This document shows positions 27,001-35,476 of a DNA stretch of 64,000 bases, one piece after another. The number at the start of each line of letters is the position of its first letter. Within the stretch, counting starts at the first letter, position 1. The notes beneath the pieces are model-generated. The model saw only the letters and a list, made by a program, of their open reading frames with translations, was not told where the DNA came from and ran no database searches. The stretch comes from Mucilaginibacter sp. CSA2-8R. Its GTDB lineage: Bacteria; Bacteroidota; Bacteroidia; Sphingobacteriales; Sphingobacteriaceae. A program made the position numbers and the translations under genes. Location of the stretch: the NCBI RefSeq assembly GCF_038806765.1, contig NZ_CP152389.1, forward strand, positions 4,216,001 through 4,280,000, read 5' to 3'.

Positions 27001-28947
27001 CTTAAAAAGCTTAATAACGAGTTAGAGGATAAAATTAAAGAGCGTACGTTACGCTTATCTCAAAGTGAAGAACGCTTCAAGCTGGTTTCGCAAGCCACCA
27101 ACGATACTATTTGGGATTGGAATCTGGTTACCAACGTGATGTGGCGAAGCGATAACTTTACCGCCATGTTTGGCTATCATAGTAACGACGATACCAGCAA
27201 TGTTAATTTTTGGTTTAGCAAAATACATCAGGAAGACCGCCAGCGGGTTGAACGGAGTGTGCATGAGGCCATTAATAGCGGCAAGAAAAACTGGTCGGCC
27301 GAGTATCGCTTTTTAAAAGCCGACGGCAATTACGCCGTGATACTCGACCGTGGCAGCATTCTGCACGATGACTATCATACACCTTTCCGTATGGTAGGCT
27401 CTATTGTAGATATCAGCCGTATTACCGAAGCCGAACGACGGGTAAATAACAGCGAAAACCGCTTCAAGAAAATCTACGAGTCAAACATGATCGGCATGTT
27501 GTTTGCCGATTTTAACGGTAACATTGTAGATGCCAACAACGCTTTCTTGGATATGCTTGGATATACGCTCGAAGATATTCATCAGGGCGAGTTATCCTGG
27601 GATGCCATAACGCCGCCCGACCAAAAAGCAATCAGTGATAGAGCCATTGAGCAGCTAAAGGCTGACGGTTATTGCGCTCCTTTCGAAAAAGAATATATTA
27701 AAAAGGATGGTACTAACCTACCGGTATTAATGGGATCTGCTAAACTGGAAGATGATCATATATCAGACGCAGTTACCTACGTAATTGATTTATCGAGCCA
27801 AAAAGAAGCCGAAAAAAACCGGATAGAACTTCAAAGCTTAATCAAGAAACAGCAGGAAGAGTTTTATAGCATTTTCATGAATGCGCCGGCACTCATCAGC
27901 ATCCGCCGCGGGTCTGATTTAAGGTACGAGTTTACCAATAAGGCATTTGAAGACTTTTTTAACCGTCACGATTTTATAGGCCGTACCACACAAGAAGCTC
28001 ATGCCGACTTTAATTTTAAGCATTTATTTGCCGACGATAAAAAGATTTACAATAAAGGCATCACCCACACTGGCAAAGCCTTTAACGTGAAACGGATTGA
28101 CGAAATCAGCGGCCAACTGGTTGATACCTGGCTCGACTTTTTGTTTACCCCAGTTTTTGACAACTATGGGAACATAGACGGTATTGCTTTTTTTGGCTTT
28201 GAGGTAACCGATTTGGTTAAAGCCCAGCAGGCCACCAAAGAGCTAATGCACCGTAAAGACGAGTTTATGAGTATTGCCAGCCACGAGCTTAAAACACCTA
28301 TTACCAGCTTGAAAGGTTCGCTGCAAATTGTGCAAAGGCTGGCCCATAACGAAAACACGGTTAGCAAGATCTTCCCTTTCATCGAAAAGGCCAGCAAGCA
28401 AACCGGTAAACTTACCTCACTGGTAGAAGATTTGCTGGATGTTACTCGCATACATGCGGGCAAATTGCGCTTTAATTACAGCTGGTTTAGCGCAGGCGAA
28501 ATGATACGTGAGTGTATTGAAGATACTCAATCGCACACCTCTACACATAAATTTATAATTGAAGGAGAAGCAGATGTTCAGCTGTATGCTGATAAGCATC
28601 GTCTGGAGCAAGTACTAAGCAACTTTGCATCTAATGCCGTTAAATACTCGCCGGACACACCGGAGATATTCGTTAAGCAGGAAGTTACCGACAACAACAT
28701 GCTTAAACTATCGGTAAAAGACTCTGGTATTGGCATACCGGCCGAGAAAAAGGATATGGTGTTCGACCGGTTCTTCAGGGTACAGGAGTCATCGCAAAAG
28801 TTCTCGGGTTTAGGCTTAGGTTTATATATCACTGCCGAAATTATCCACCGTCATCACGGTAAAATTGGTGTAGACAGCGTAGAGGGCGAAGGTTCTACGT
28901 TTTGGTTCTGTATACCATTAATCCAAACTGAAGAGCAGTTGGATTAA
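24088..28947 (+). CDS. CheB-CheR-multi-PAS hybrid histidine kinase
   Basis: From the ATG at 24088 the product is 1619 aa. Order: CheB methylesterase (about 20-200; Ser28 in GASAGG, His55 in IQHLS, Asp147 in GTGTDG), CheR N-terminal and methyltransferase domains (about 218-490; CSTGEEAYS near 322-330, RNMLIYM), a PAS-like domain, a heptad coiled coil (about 650-725), several PAS domains (about 728-1385), the HisKA helix SHELKTP with His1399, and the ATPase domain (DSGIGIP, GLGLGLYI). No receiver, MCP or flagellar genes accompany it, so it is not an ordinary chemotaxis enzyme. It is co-transcribed with the phytochrome, the likely input. A TTG at 24016 is an alternative start overlapping bphP. 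Confidence 0.94.
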   Translation: MNKELRGHVANGTPGKFTDNYVVAIGASAGGLEAIHEFFDHMPGNSSFSFIIIQHLSSDYKSLLVELVSKHTHMKVFEATENMSLQPDCVYIIPNNKLITVSNNRLKLAEKSHEKVPNTAIDNFLFSLAHDKHEKAIAVILSGTGTDGTKGIEAIKECGGMVIVQDPETAKFDGMPKSAITSGNADIVTSPAKIHEELFAYIKEEPIQILENGKINDDLFNEIFQLVHQQSGHDFNLYKTPTIIRRIARRMSFVGIRTLEQYTKYLQGNTEEVKALGKDFLIGVTRFFRDKAAFELLGDKVIPEIIDSKADGETLKVWICACSTGEEAYSVAILIDQCLQRKNKDLEVKIFATDIDEASLDVASHNTYPEVIAKEIAPDVLEQYFVKDGSHYTIIPSIRKQIVFAKHNVAKAPPFIKNDLICCRNMLIYMNVLLQQKVLTTFHFSLNQGGYLFLGSSETASAIKEGLHEVSSKWKLYRKIGPINQSTTNNYYSSPTVPQEIKRPLQSVKKSTDTLFTEFLTTTLGYVGVFVDRNYEIKETIGDFKKYLSLPEKKLELNLLKMVPRELSFTLNTAIRTVWKNSEPTTLKRIKIKRDQEDIYVNISINPPNTATPSALTLVLFSETALDPASKDQILIPLTTDEHHSSYVAELESELNEVRGNLQMAVEEMETTNEELQSSNEELLSANEELQSSNEELQSLNEELHTLNTEHQLKIKDLIDLNDDLNNYFKSVDIGQIFIDTHSLIRKFNPAAVSMVNLIEADISRPISHISNNIKYDHFLDDIAQVQHQHDLVIEKEIELKSGRHCLMRILPYVRKDKQKDGVVITFVDVSAVTELSNIVAGAFNTSLSAIMVFNAVRKADGQITDFECVTANNMASKLLSKPEADLKHSLLVKNLPELLQNNLLDQFKKVVQSGQYLQNEIYFENKGWYLVMASKIADGFAVTYTDITERKLNEQKLKKNYNELISARENLKKLNNELEDKIKERTLRLSQSEERFKLVSQATNDTIWDWNLVTNVMWRSDNFTAMFGYHSNDDTSNVNFWFSKIHQEDRQRVERSVHEAINSGKKNWSAEYRFLKADGNYAVILDRGSILHDDYHTPFRMVGSIVDISRITEAERRVNNSENRFKKIYESNMIGMLFADFNGNIVDANNAFLDMLGYTLEDIHQGELSWDAITPPDQKAISDRAIEQLKADGYCAPFEKEYIKKDGTNLPVLMGSAKLEDDHISDAVTYVIDLSSQKEAEKNRIELQSLIKKQQEEFYSIFMNAPALISIRRGSDLRYEFTNKAFEDFFNRHDFIGRTTQEAHADFNFKHLFADDKKIYNKGITHTGKAFNVKRIDEISGQLVDTWLDFLFTPVFDNYGNIDGIAFFGFEVTDLVKAQQATKELMHRKDEFMSIASHELKTPITSLKGSLQIVQRLAHNENTVSKIFPFIEKASKQTGKLTSLVEDLLDVTRIHAGKLRFNYSWFSAGEMIRECIEDTQSHTSTHKFIIEGEADVQLYADKHRLEQVLSNFASNAVKYSPDTPEIFVKQEVTDNNMLKLSVKDSGIGIPAEKKDMVFDRFFRVQESSQKFSGLGLGLYITAEIIHRHHGKIGVDSVEGEGSTFWFCIPLIQTEEQLD
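26104..26208 (+). repeat. Five 21-bp tandem heptad repeats in the kinase coiled coil
   Basis: Five consecutive 21-bp units encode NEELQSS, NEELLSA, NEELQSS, NEELQSL and NEELHTL. They form the signalling helix linking the CheB/CheR part to the PAS/kinase part. Such heptads are typical for this fusion family; unit number could vary between strains. Confidence 0.85.
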
Positions 28948-28974
28948 TTGGTTCATATACCTAAAGCTATTTAT

Positions 28975-29010
28975 ATTAAGGCGTCTGCACGAAAGTACAG
29001 GCGCCTTAAT
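28975..29010 (+). terminator. Terminator of the phytochrome/kinase operon
   Basis: TTAAGGCGTCTG (28976-28987) pairs with CAGGCGCCTTAA (28998-29009) with one G-U pair, 28 bp after the kinase stop. The following sequence is AT-rich but lacks a pure T-tract. Confidence 0.7.
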
Positions 29011-29207
29011 TATTTATAGTCGTTACCTAAAGTAACATCTGTAAGACAAATCTTTAAAGCAGGACGAGGCAGGATACTACCACAACATTTATAGTGTAGT
29101 TTAGCTTGTACTATACCATTTTAACCTATTTTATAAGCATATAAAGTTAATGGCCAACCGCCGGGTTTTGCCAGCTGCTTTACGTATGGTCATAAACTCA
29201 AGGTTGG

Positions 29208-29229
29208 TATAGGTTTATTTGTACCTATA
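29208..29229. promoter_or_regulatory. Inverted repeat touching the start codon of the pectin operon
   Basis: TATAGGT (29208-29214) and ACCTATA (29223-29229) are perfect 7-bp arms around eight bases; the last base is the A of the first ATG. It could be an operator or a small hairpin masking the start. Confidence 0.35.
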
Positions 29230-30308
29230 TGAACCAACGGCTTACTTTTTTCCTTTCAGCGTTACTTTTGTTTATCAGCATCGCAACTCAAGCGCAGGAA
29301 GATCGCGGTTATAAAATTTACCAGTTTCCGGCAAACATGATTCCTAAAATTGACGGTAAAACAGATGATTGGGACAATTTTCCGAAAGAATATATCGTAG
29401 GCACCAACCAGCTATGGGACGACTCTCATCACTATCCGGCCATTGACCCTAAAAACCTGGATGTAAAAGTCCGTGTGGCCTGGGTTAAAGGATTAAATCG
29501 CTTGTACTTTTTATACGAAGCTTATGATAATTACTGGGATTTCTCGCTCCCGGGCCTGCACAACGATACCTTTGAAATAGTGGTCGACGGCGACATGTCG
29601 GGCGGACCGCTCATCACCGATTTTCATCCATATCAAAACCTGGATCAATGGGACCGGTATTTCTCCTACCATGGTGTACATGCTCAAAACTATCACATTT
29701 TTACTCCAGCAGTGGGCAAAGACTGGGCCCTGGCCTGGGGAAGCCAGCCTTGGATTAAAGCATTACCTTATGCTAACATTGCTTACTCGTACAATTTTAA
29801 GCCTGGCGAGCCCGGCAAACTGATTGCCGAGTTTTGGATAACGCCCTTTGACTATGCCGGAGCCGAAGGCCCTGCCCGGGCGGTAGAATCTATACTTACC
29901 GATAACAAAAAAATAGGTTTAACCTGGGCAGTAATTGACTATGATGATGTAAACGACGAAACGAAAAAAGGATTCTGGAACTTATCTAAAAACCATAAAA
30001 TGTACGGCAACTCGAGTTTAGGTACTGTGTTTACGCTAATGCCGCTGGATGCCAGGTACAAAAAAGCGATTGATGCCCGCTGGTCGTTCACGGTAATAGA
30101 TATGAACCGCCGGCTGGTAGCCTTTAAAGACGAAAGCGAAGGTAAAATTACCAACTGGCAGTGGGATTTTGGTGATGGAATCACATCAACCGAGCAACAC
30201 CCTATCCATCAATACAAAGAGGCAGGTAAGTACATCGTGGTATTAAATGTTAACGGACCGGCCGGCAAGTCGAGAATGTCGAAGGTTTGGGATGTGGCTG
30301 TTAGGTAA
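29229..30308 (+). CDS. Secreted CBM9/DOMON-like protein with PKD domain
   Basis: The 359-aa protein has a signal peptide (1-22, ATQA). The N-terminal 250 residues begin KIDGKTDDWDNFPKEYIVG and contain LYFLYEAYDNYWDF and NDTFEIVVDGD, the pattern of CBM9/DOMON-like beta-sandwiches that bind sugars. The C-terminal 85 residues are a PKD domain (WDFGDGITSTEQHPIHQYKEAGKYIVVLNV). No catalytic motif is seen. First gene of a four-gene operon (gaps 38, 25, 41 bp) with polysaccharide hydrolases, so it likely binds substrate in the periplasm or outside. Confidence 0.8.
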   Translation: MNQRLTFFLSALLLFISIATQAQEDRGYKIYQFPANMIPKIDGKTDDWDNFPKEYIVGTNQLWDDSHHYPAIDPKNLDVKVRVAWVKGLNRLYFLYEAYDNYWDFSLPGLHNDTFEIVVDGDMSGGPLITDFHPYQNLDQWDRYFSYHGVHAQNYHIFTPAVGKDWALAWGSQPWIKALPYANIAYSYNFKPGEPGKLIAEFWITPFDYAGAEGPARAVESILTDNKKIGLTWAVIDYDDVNDETKKGFWNLSKNHKMYGNSSLGTVFTLMPLDARYKKAIDARWSFTVIDMNRRLVAFKDESEGKITNWQWDFGDGITSTEQHPIHQYKEAGKYIVVLNVNGPAGKSRMSKVWDVAVR

Positions 30309-30346
30309 CAAACATTCGCTTTTTATAATACTTAATCTTATAGTCG

Positions 30347-32068
30347 ATGAAATTTAAACTGTTACTTCTTATACTGCTGATTATAACTGTTGAAGCCGAG
30401 GCTCAACAAAAACCACCAGCCGGAACGGTAATTATACCAGCCTCTTCTTTTTTAGACAGGATGCCCAAGGGCGACGTTATTGCTGATGCAACACCCAATG
30501 CCTGGTACTTTAACAATACAGCCTTAGTACTTAACTCGCTCACCAATTTAATTACCTGGGTAAATATACCCGAAGCAGGTAAGTATTATATGTATGTGCG
30601 CAGCTCGGGCGGTAAAGGCAAAGGCTTTAAGGTAGTAGTGGCCAACCAGGTAACCCCTGAAAAATATGGAGACACCACGCTCAATTTTAAGCGGGGCTCG
30701 GCCTTTGATTTAAAACCGGGGCGCACGGTTATCAAAATCACCCGCATCAATCCGTCGCCAGTGGTTGATGTAATTGTATTGAGTAAAAACCCCAATCTTA
30801 AAGAAGAAGACATTACACCTTATCAACTCAGCCCGGACGTAGTTTTGCTCAAAGAGTATAAGCTGCCCGTTTTCCCTGGTCTGCCTAAGTTCGGTGACGT
30901 TGATGGAGATAAAAAAACCGACTTCCTGGTACTATCGCCCGATTTTTCGGCAGCTATGTTTGATAATTCAGGGAAGCAGTTATGGGCGTATCAGGCACCG
31001 GCAGAAAACACCCGTTTACGTTCGGAGTTTGAAGCTCCGGGCGTACTTTGGGATTTTAACCATGATGGCAAAGCAGAGGTGGTACACTGGCGCTTTATAG
31101 ATGGCAAAGAATGGCTGGTAATGGCTAACGGGCAAACCGGGGCCATCATCCGTAAAGTAGAGTGGCCTACACAACCGCTGCCACATGTTTATAACAACTT
31201 TAGGCTGGCTGTAGCCAAATTAACGCCGGGGGCACCCAACCAACTAATTGTGTTTACTGATATGGGCGGCACCATTAATGTAAACGCTTACGATGCTGAC
31301 TTAAAAATGCTATGGCAACACACCAAAAAGCGTGCTAAAGATAATCTGGGTCATTATATATACCCTGTCGACATCAATAAAGACGGCATTGACGAAGTTT
31401 TGGTTGGCTCCCTTTTACTGGATGCCAAGGGCAAAGAAATATGGAACCGATTTGATTTAGTGAACGACAACCACGACCATGCCGACAGCTACAAACTAGC
31501 CGATGTTGACCATGACGGTAAAACCGACATTGTAATCAGCAATAGCGAAACTGGCGTTTACGCCATTAAAGGCATGACCAAAGAAATTATCTGGCAAAAC
31601 GTGGCCGAGCACAGCCAACAACTGGATGTAGGCGACTTTTTAGATGGAACACCCGGACCGCAAACCGTTATTGGCGGCCGCACCTACAGCAAAGTCCCGG
31701 GCGAGCCTTACCTGTCGAGTCAGTTGTTTTGGTTTGATAATAAAGGCAACCTGGTTAATATGTGGCCGCATGGCTTCCCCTTAAATGGCAACCCTAACTT
31801 TGTAAGCGGCAACTGGCAGGGCGATGGCAAACGTCAGGTATTTTGGTACAAATTTAAACTCAACCGCAAAGGCGAAGGCGAGTTGTACTTTCCGGACCAG
31901 GTTTATCACATGTTTGATTTTACCGGCCGCGGTGTCGACGAAGTGATTACCATAGGTCGTGGTGTGATGCGGGTATTTGGCTCACGTGCTGCCAAGCATA
32001 GCGGTAAAGACCAAAAGGCCGATTTACGATACCTGCAGCTCAACGTAGTAAACCATACCCATTATTAA
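30347..32068 (+). CDS. Secreted beta-propeller protein with calcium-type repeats (rhamnogalacturonan-lyase-like)
   Basis: The 573-aa protein has a signal peptide (1-19) and an N-terminal carbohydrate-binding-like domain to about 150. It then shows repeated DxDxDG-type calcium loops (FGDVDGDKKTDFLVL, WDFNHDGKAEVVHW, VDINKDGIDEVLVGSLLL, ADVDHDGKTDIVI), each within a propeller blade. This architecture resembles PL11 rhamnogalacturonan lyases and FG-GAP proteins. I cannot identify the catalytic site, so lyase activity is a suggestion supported by the GH28 and GH106-like neighbours. Confidence 0.7.
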   Translation: MKFKLLLLILLIITVEAEAQQKPPAGTVIIPASSFLDRMPKGDVIADATPNAWYFNNTALVLNSLTNLITWVNIPEAGKYYMYVRSSGGKGKGFKVVVANQVTPEKYGDTTLNFKRGSAFDLKPGRTVIKITRINPSPVVDVIVLSKNPNLKEEDITPYQLSPDVVLLKEYKLPVFPGLPKFGDVDGDKKTDFLVLSPDFSAAMFDNSGKQLWAYQAPAENTRLRSEFEAPGVLWDFNHDGKAEVVHWRFIDGKEWLVMANGQTGAIIRKVEWPTQPLPHVYNNFRLAVAKLTPGAPNQLIVFTDMGGTINVNAYDADLKMLWQHTKKRAKDNLGHYIYPVDINKDGIDEVLVGSLLLDAKGKEIWNRFDLVNDNHDHADSYKLADVDHDGKTDIVISNSETGVYAIKGMTKEIIWQNVAEHSQQLDVGDFLDGTPGPQTVIGGRTYSKVPGEPYLSSQLFWFDNKGNLVNMWPHGFPLNGNPNFVSGNWQGDGKRQVFWYKFKLNRKGEGELYFPDQVYHMFDFTGRGVDEVITIGRGVMRVFGSRAAKHSGKDQKADLRYLQLNVVNHTHY

Positions 32069-32093
32069 TTTTCGCCTAAACCTTCAATAATTT

Positions 32094-34181
32094 ATGAGAC
32101 TAAAATATAGCTTCCTCACACTGTTATGCTGTTGCACGATATTTATCGCCAATGCACAAGATTGGTTAAAAGTCACGCATCCAACAGCGGTTCAGATGCG
32201 CCAAAGCTTTAAATCGCCTCCACTGCCCTACGCTCAAACTATGGACTACGGCTTGGGCAAAAACTTCACGCCCGAGGGTATAGCTCATGATTTAGATGAA
32301 ATTTATAAGCAGGGTATCAGAGCTATCAGTATTGAGGGGGTACCCGGCTCGCCCTATCCTTATCTTTCAGACGGTTACATGCAAGGTGTAAGAATGGTGG
32401 TGGCCGAGTTAAAAAAGCGGAACATGCACCTATGGATTATTGACGAAGGCCAGTATCCAAGTGGCTTTTCCGGCGGCTTGATATCCGAAAAAGCACCGGA
32501 GCTGCGTATGCAGGGTTTAGTACTGGCTAAACGTATGGCCTTGCAGGATAATGAAAAGATTGATGGACATAAACTTGCATCAAACATTGTAAGTGCGGTT
32601 GCCTATAATCCGGCAACGCAACAGAGCAAAATTATTGATGTAAGCACCGGCACCTTAAATTGGCCGGGCATGCCGGGTATATGGCATATTTTTTTGGCCG
32701 AACATCGCTTTAAAACGGCGGTCACCCGCTCAGCCAATAATCCTAAACGCATTAAAGACACCTCACATTCCCTTATTGATTATTTAAACCCCGAGGCCAC
32801 CCGTAAGTGGATGGAATTTACCCACGAGCGCTATAAGCAATACGTGGGCGACGAATTTGGTAAAACCATTTTAGGATTTCGCGGCGATGAACCGGAGTTT
32901 GGCTTTACGCCCTGGTCGCCAAAGTTGCCTGATGTTTTTAAGGAAAAAAAGGGGTATGATATCCGGCCTTACCTGGCCACCTTTATGCTCCCGGTGTTAA
33001 CAGCACAGCAAAAGTTAGCTAAAGCCGATTTTTGGGACGTATGGTCGGACATGTTTCGGGACAATTATTTTAAAGTAATAGCCGATTGGTGCACGGCCAG
33101 TCACCTGGAGTACACTATGCACATCAACCATGAGGATAAACTGATGGATTTGGCCCGCAGCGAGGGTGACTTTTTTAAAACGATGCGCTATGTACACATA
33201 CCAGGTGTAGATGCCATCTGGCACCAGATATGGTATGATAACGTTACTGACTTTTCTAAACTGGCATCGTCGGCCGCACATATGTATGGCCGGCCCCGTG
33301 CCCTTAGCGAAACTTTTGCCGCCTACACGCCCAAACCCACCGTTACTGATGTGCGCTGGGTTTTAAATGAGCAGATGGCCCGGGGAATTAACTTATTTGA
33401 GTTTATGCACTGGGGCTCGGAGTATATCAAAGATACTGCCTTTATACCCGTAAGTGCCTATGTTAACCGCGCTACCTGGTTAATGGCAAACGGCACACCT
33501 ACAGCCAAAATTGCATTGTATTGCCCTACCGAAACCATGTGGTTAGGCAATAAGCAGGCAGACAGCAGCCTGCTGACTATCGGCAGGCAATTATTGCAGC
33601 ATCAGCTTGATTTTGATTATGTAGACCGGCAAGGCATTACTTCTGTATTTAAAATCAGCAAGGGGTCGTTTATAAACAATAGCGGGCAGGCTTATACAGC
33701 GGTAATTATCCCAACGGTTGATGTATTAAATAAGGATGTTTTAGATAAGCTTACCGCTTTTGCACAGCAAGGGGGTAAGGTTTATTTTATAGATCAATTT
33801 CCAAAAACGCAAGCGAGCCATACTTTTATACATGCATCGGCTACGCATCAACCTGCATGGGCAAAAGTAATTGGTAATCAAATGCCCCCGGAAAGCTTTT
33901 TTGAGCAACTACCACATGATATTAGTTTAAGCAGATCTATACCCGAGGTTAAGTATCAACATCGCCATTGGCAAAATGCCGACCTGTATTTTTTGTTTAA
34001 CGAAGGTGTGGTCGATCAAAAGTTTGCGGTTACAGTAGATGGTTACGGAAAGGCATCTGTATGGGATGCTGATGCTGGGATAATAAAAAGCATTTCCTCA
34101 TCCTCCAAAACCACGGTCACAACTACGCTTCCCGTTGAGCTTAAAGGTCATCACAGTTTGTTTTTAGTTATTGAGCACTAA
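32094..34181 (+). CDS. GH106-like glycoside hydrolase (candidate alpha-L-rhamnosidase)
   Basis: The 695-aa exported protein (signal peptide 1-21, ANA) contains the segments expected of GH106-type barrels: IYKQGIRAISIEG, LWIIDEGQYPSGFSGG, FRGDEPEFGFTPWSP followed by FKEKKGYDIRPYL, and SEGDFFKT/ARGINLFEFMHWG. A beta domain closes the C-terminus. GH106 enzymes release rhamnose from rhamnogalacturonan. It is shorter than typical GH106 proteins (about 1000 aa), lacking accessory sandwiches, so specificity may differ. Confidence 0.78.
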   Translation: MRLKYSFLTLLCCCTIFIANAQDWLKVTHPTAVQMRQSFKSPPLPYAQTMDYGLGKNFTPEGIAHDLDEIYKQGIRAISIEGVPGSPYPYLSDGYMQGVRMVVAELKKRNMHLWIIDEGQYPSGFSGGLISEKAPELRMQGLVLAKRMALQDNEKIDGHKLASNIVSAVAYNPATQQSKIIDVSTGTLNWPGMPGIWHIFLAEHRFKTAVTRSANNPKRIKDTSHSLIDYLNPEATRKWMEFTHERYKQYVGDEFGKTILGFRGDEPEFGFTPWSPKLPDVFKEKKGYDIRPYLATFMLPVLTAQQKLAKADFWDVWSDMFRDNYFKVIADWCTASHLEYTMHINHEDKLMDLARSEGDFFKTMRYVHIPGVDAIWHQIWYDNVTDFSKLASSAAHMYGRPRALSETFAAYTPKPTVTDVRWVLNEQMARGINLFEFMHWGSEYIKDTAFIPVSAYVNRATWLMANGTPTAKIALYCPTETMWLGNKQADSSLLTIGRQLLQHQLDFDYVDRQGITSVFKISKGSFINNSGQAYTAVIIPTVDVLNKDVLDKLTAFAQQGGKVYFIDQFPKTQASHTFIHASATHQPAWAKVIGNQMPPESFFEQLPHDISLSRSIPEVKYQHRHWQNADLYFLFNEGVVDQKFAVTVDGYGKASVWDADAGIIKSISSSSKTTVTTTLPVELKGHHSLFLVIEH

Positions 34182-34222
34182 GATATTTTTAACCACTGTC
34201 TACTTTCTATATATCCATTACT

Positions 34223-35428
34223 ATGAAACGACTACCTTTTATTTCCTGCACTCTGCTCCTCTTCATTTTAACAGCCTACACGGTAAGAAAGAAAGAATAT
34301 GTGATTACCAATTATGGAGCGGTTAGCGATACGGTGACCATCAATACCTTATCTATCCAAAAAACGATTGACCAATGCGCCGCAGATGGTGGTGGTACGG
34401 TAGTGATACCGCCGGGAACTTTTATAAGCGGTTCGGTATTTTTAAAGCCTAAAGTGAATTTACATATAGCTAAAAACGGTATACTCAAAGGTTCGGTCAA
34501 TCCTCAGGATTATACGCAGATTGACACCCGTTGGGAAGGCGAAGAAAAAAAATGGAGCGCCTGTTTGCTTAACGCAGATGGTTTAACCGACATTAAAATT
34601 GATGGTGAAGGAGAGATTGATGGCTCCGGCTTGGTTTGGACTAAACGCGGGTGGAAAGGCCTGTCCTACGGTAAACCACGACTGGTAGGCATACAAAACT
34701 GCAGCAATATCGAAATTTCGGGTTTGCAATTACACAACCAGGCTTCATGGGGTTTATTTGTCTTGTACAGCAAAAATATTGAAATTAAAAATCTGCACAT
34801 TAACGCAGCGCATACCATTCCCAGTTCAGACGGTATAGACATTGACTCGGGCAGTCAAATTCATATCACCGGTTGCTATATTGATGTGAATGACGATTGT
34901 ATTTCCATCAAATCGGGCAAAGATGAAGATGGCTTGCGGGTAAACCGGCCTGCCGAAAATATCCTGATAGAAAAATGCACGTTTGGCTATGGGCATGGCG
35001 GCGTTGCCATGGGTAGCGAAACCTCGGGCGGGATACGCAATGTAATTGTTAAAGATTGCATAGCCGAAGCTGATAATTGGGCGCCCATACGTTTTAAAAC
35101 TCAACCCAGCCGCAGCGGTGTGGTCGAAAATATTACCTATCAAAACATCCTATTGAAAAACACCCGCAAGGCTTTCGAATTTAACATGGCCTGGCGTATG
35201 GTAAACCCTAAACCTGCCGCCCGTGTACTACCGGTAGTAAAAAACGTCAGATTAATTAATGTAAGCGGCACCGTAAAGGCAGTTGGCGATATGCACGGAC
35301 TTCCAGGCAGTCCCATTAACGGTGTAATATTTCAAAACTGCCGTCTTATTGCTGATAAAGGACTAACAACAGACCACGTAATTAACATAGATACAACCGG
35401 CTTACGCGTTAAATTATCTCAACCTTAA
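34223..35428 (+). CDS. GH28 polygalacturonase-type glycosidase
   Basis: The 401-aa protein has a signal peptide-like start and a right-handed beta helix. The family motifs are present: SSDGID (Asp203), NDDC (Asp224/Asp225), GHGG (257-260, His258) and IRFK (Arg290, Lys292). The three Asp form the catalytic set for inverting hydrolysis of galacturonic acid linkages; Bacteroidota members often act on rhamnogalacturonan rather than homogalacturonan. Last gene of the pectin operon, converging on a hybrid sensor kinase. Confidence 0.93.
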   Translation: MKRLPFISCTLLLFILTAYTVRKKEYVITNYGAVSDTVTINTLSIQKTIDQCAADGGGTVVIPPGTFISGSVFLKPKVNLHIAKNGILKGSVNPQDYTQIDTRWEGEEKKWSACLLNADGLTDIKIDGEGEIDGSGLVWTKRGWKGLSYGKPRLVGIQNCSNIEISGLQLHNQASWGLFVLYSKNIEIKNLHINAAHTIPSSDGIDIDSGSQIHITGCYIDVNDDCISIKSGKDEDGLRVNRPAENILIEKCTFGYGHGGVAMGSETSGGIRNVIVKDCIAEADNWAPIRFKTQPSRSGVVENITYQNILLKNTRKAFEFNMAWRMVNPKPAARVLPVVKNVRLINVSGTVKAVGDMHGLPGSPINGVIFQNCRLIADKGLTTDHVINIDTTGLRVKLSQP

Positions 35429-35476
35429 ATAAAGGTAATTTGTAATACAGAGAATGTTTGAAATGGCACCAAAAAT

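Noticed and set aside
24088..28947. CheB and CheR domains as part of a chemotaxis operon
   Set aside because: No MCP, CheA, CheW or flagellar genes are present, and both domains are fused to a PAS histidine kinase.
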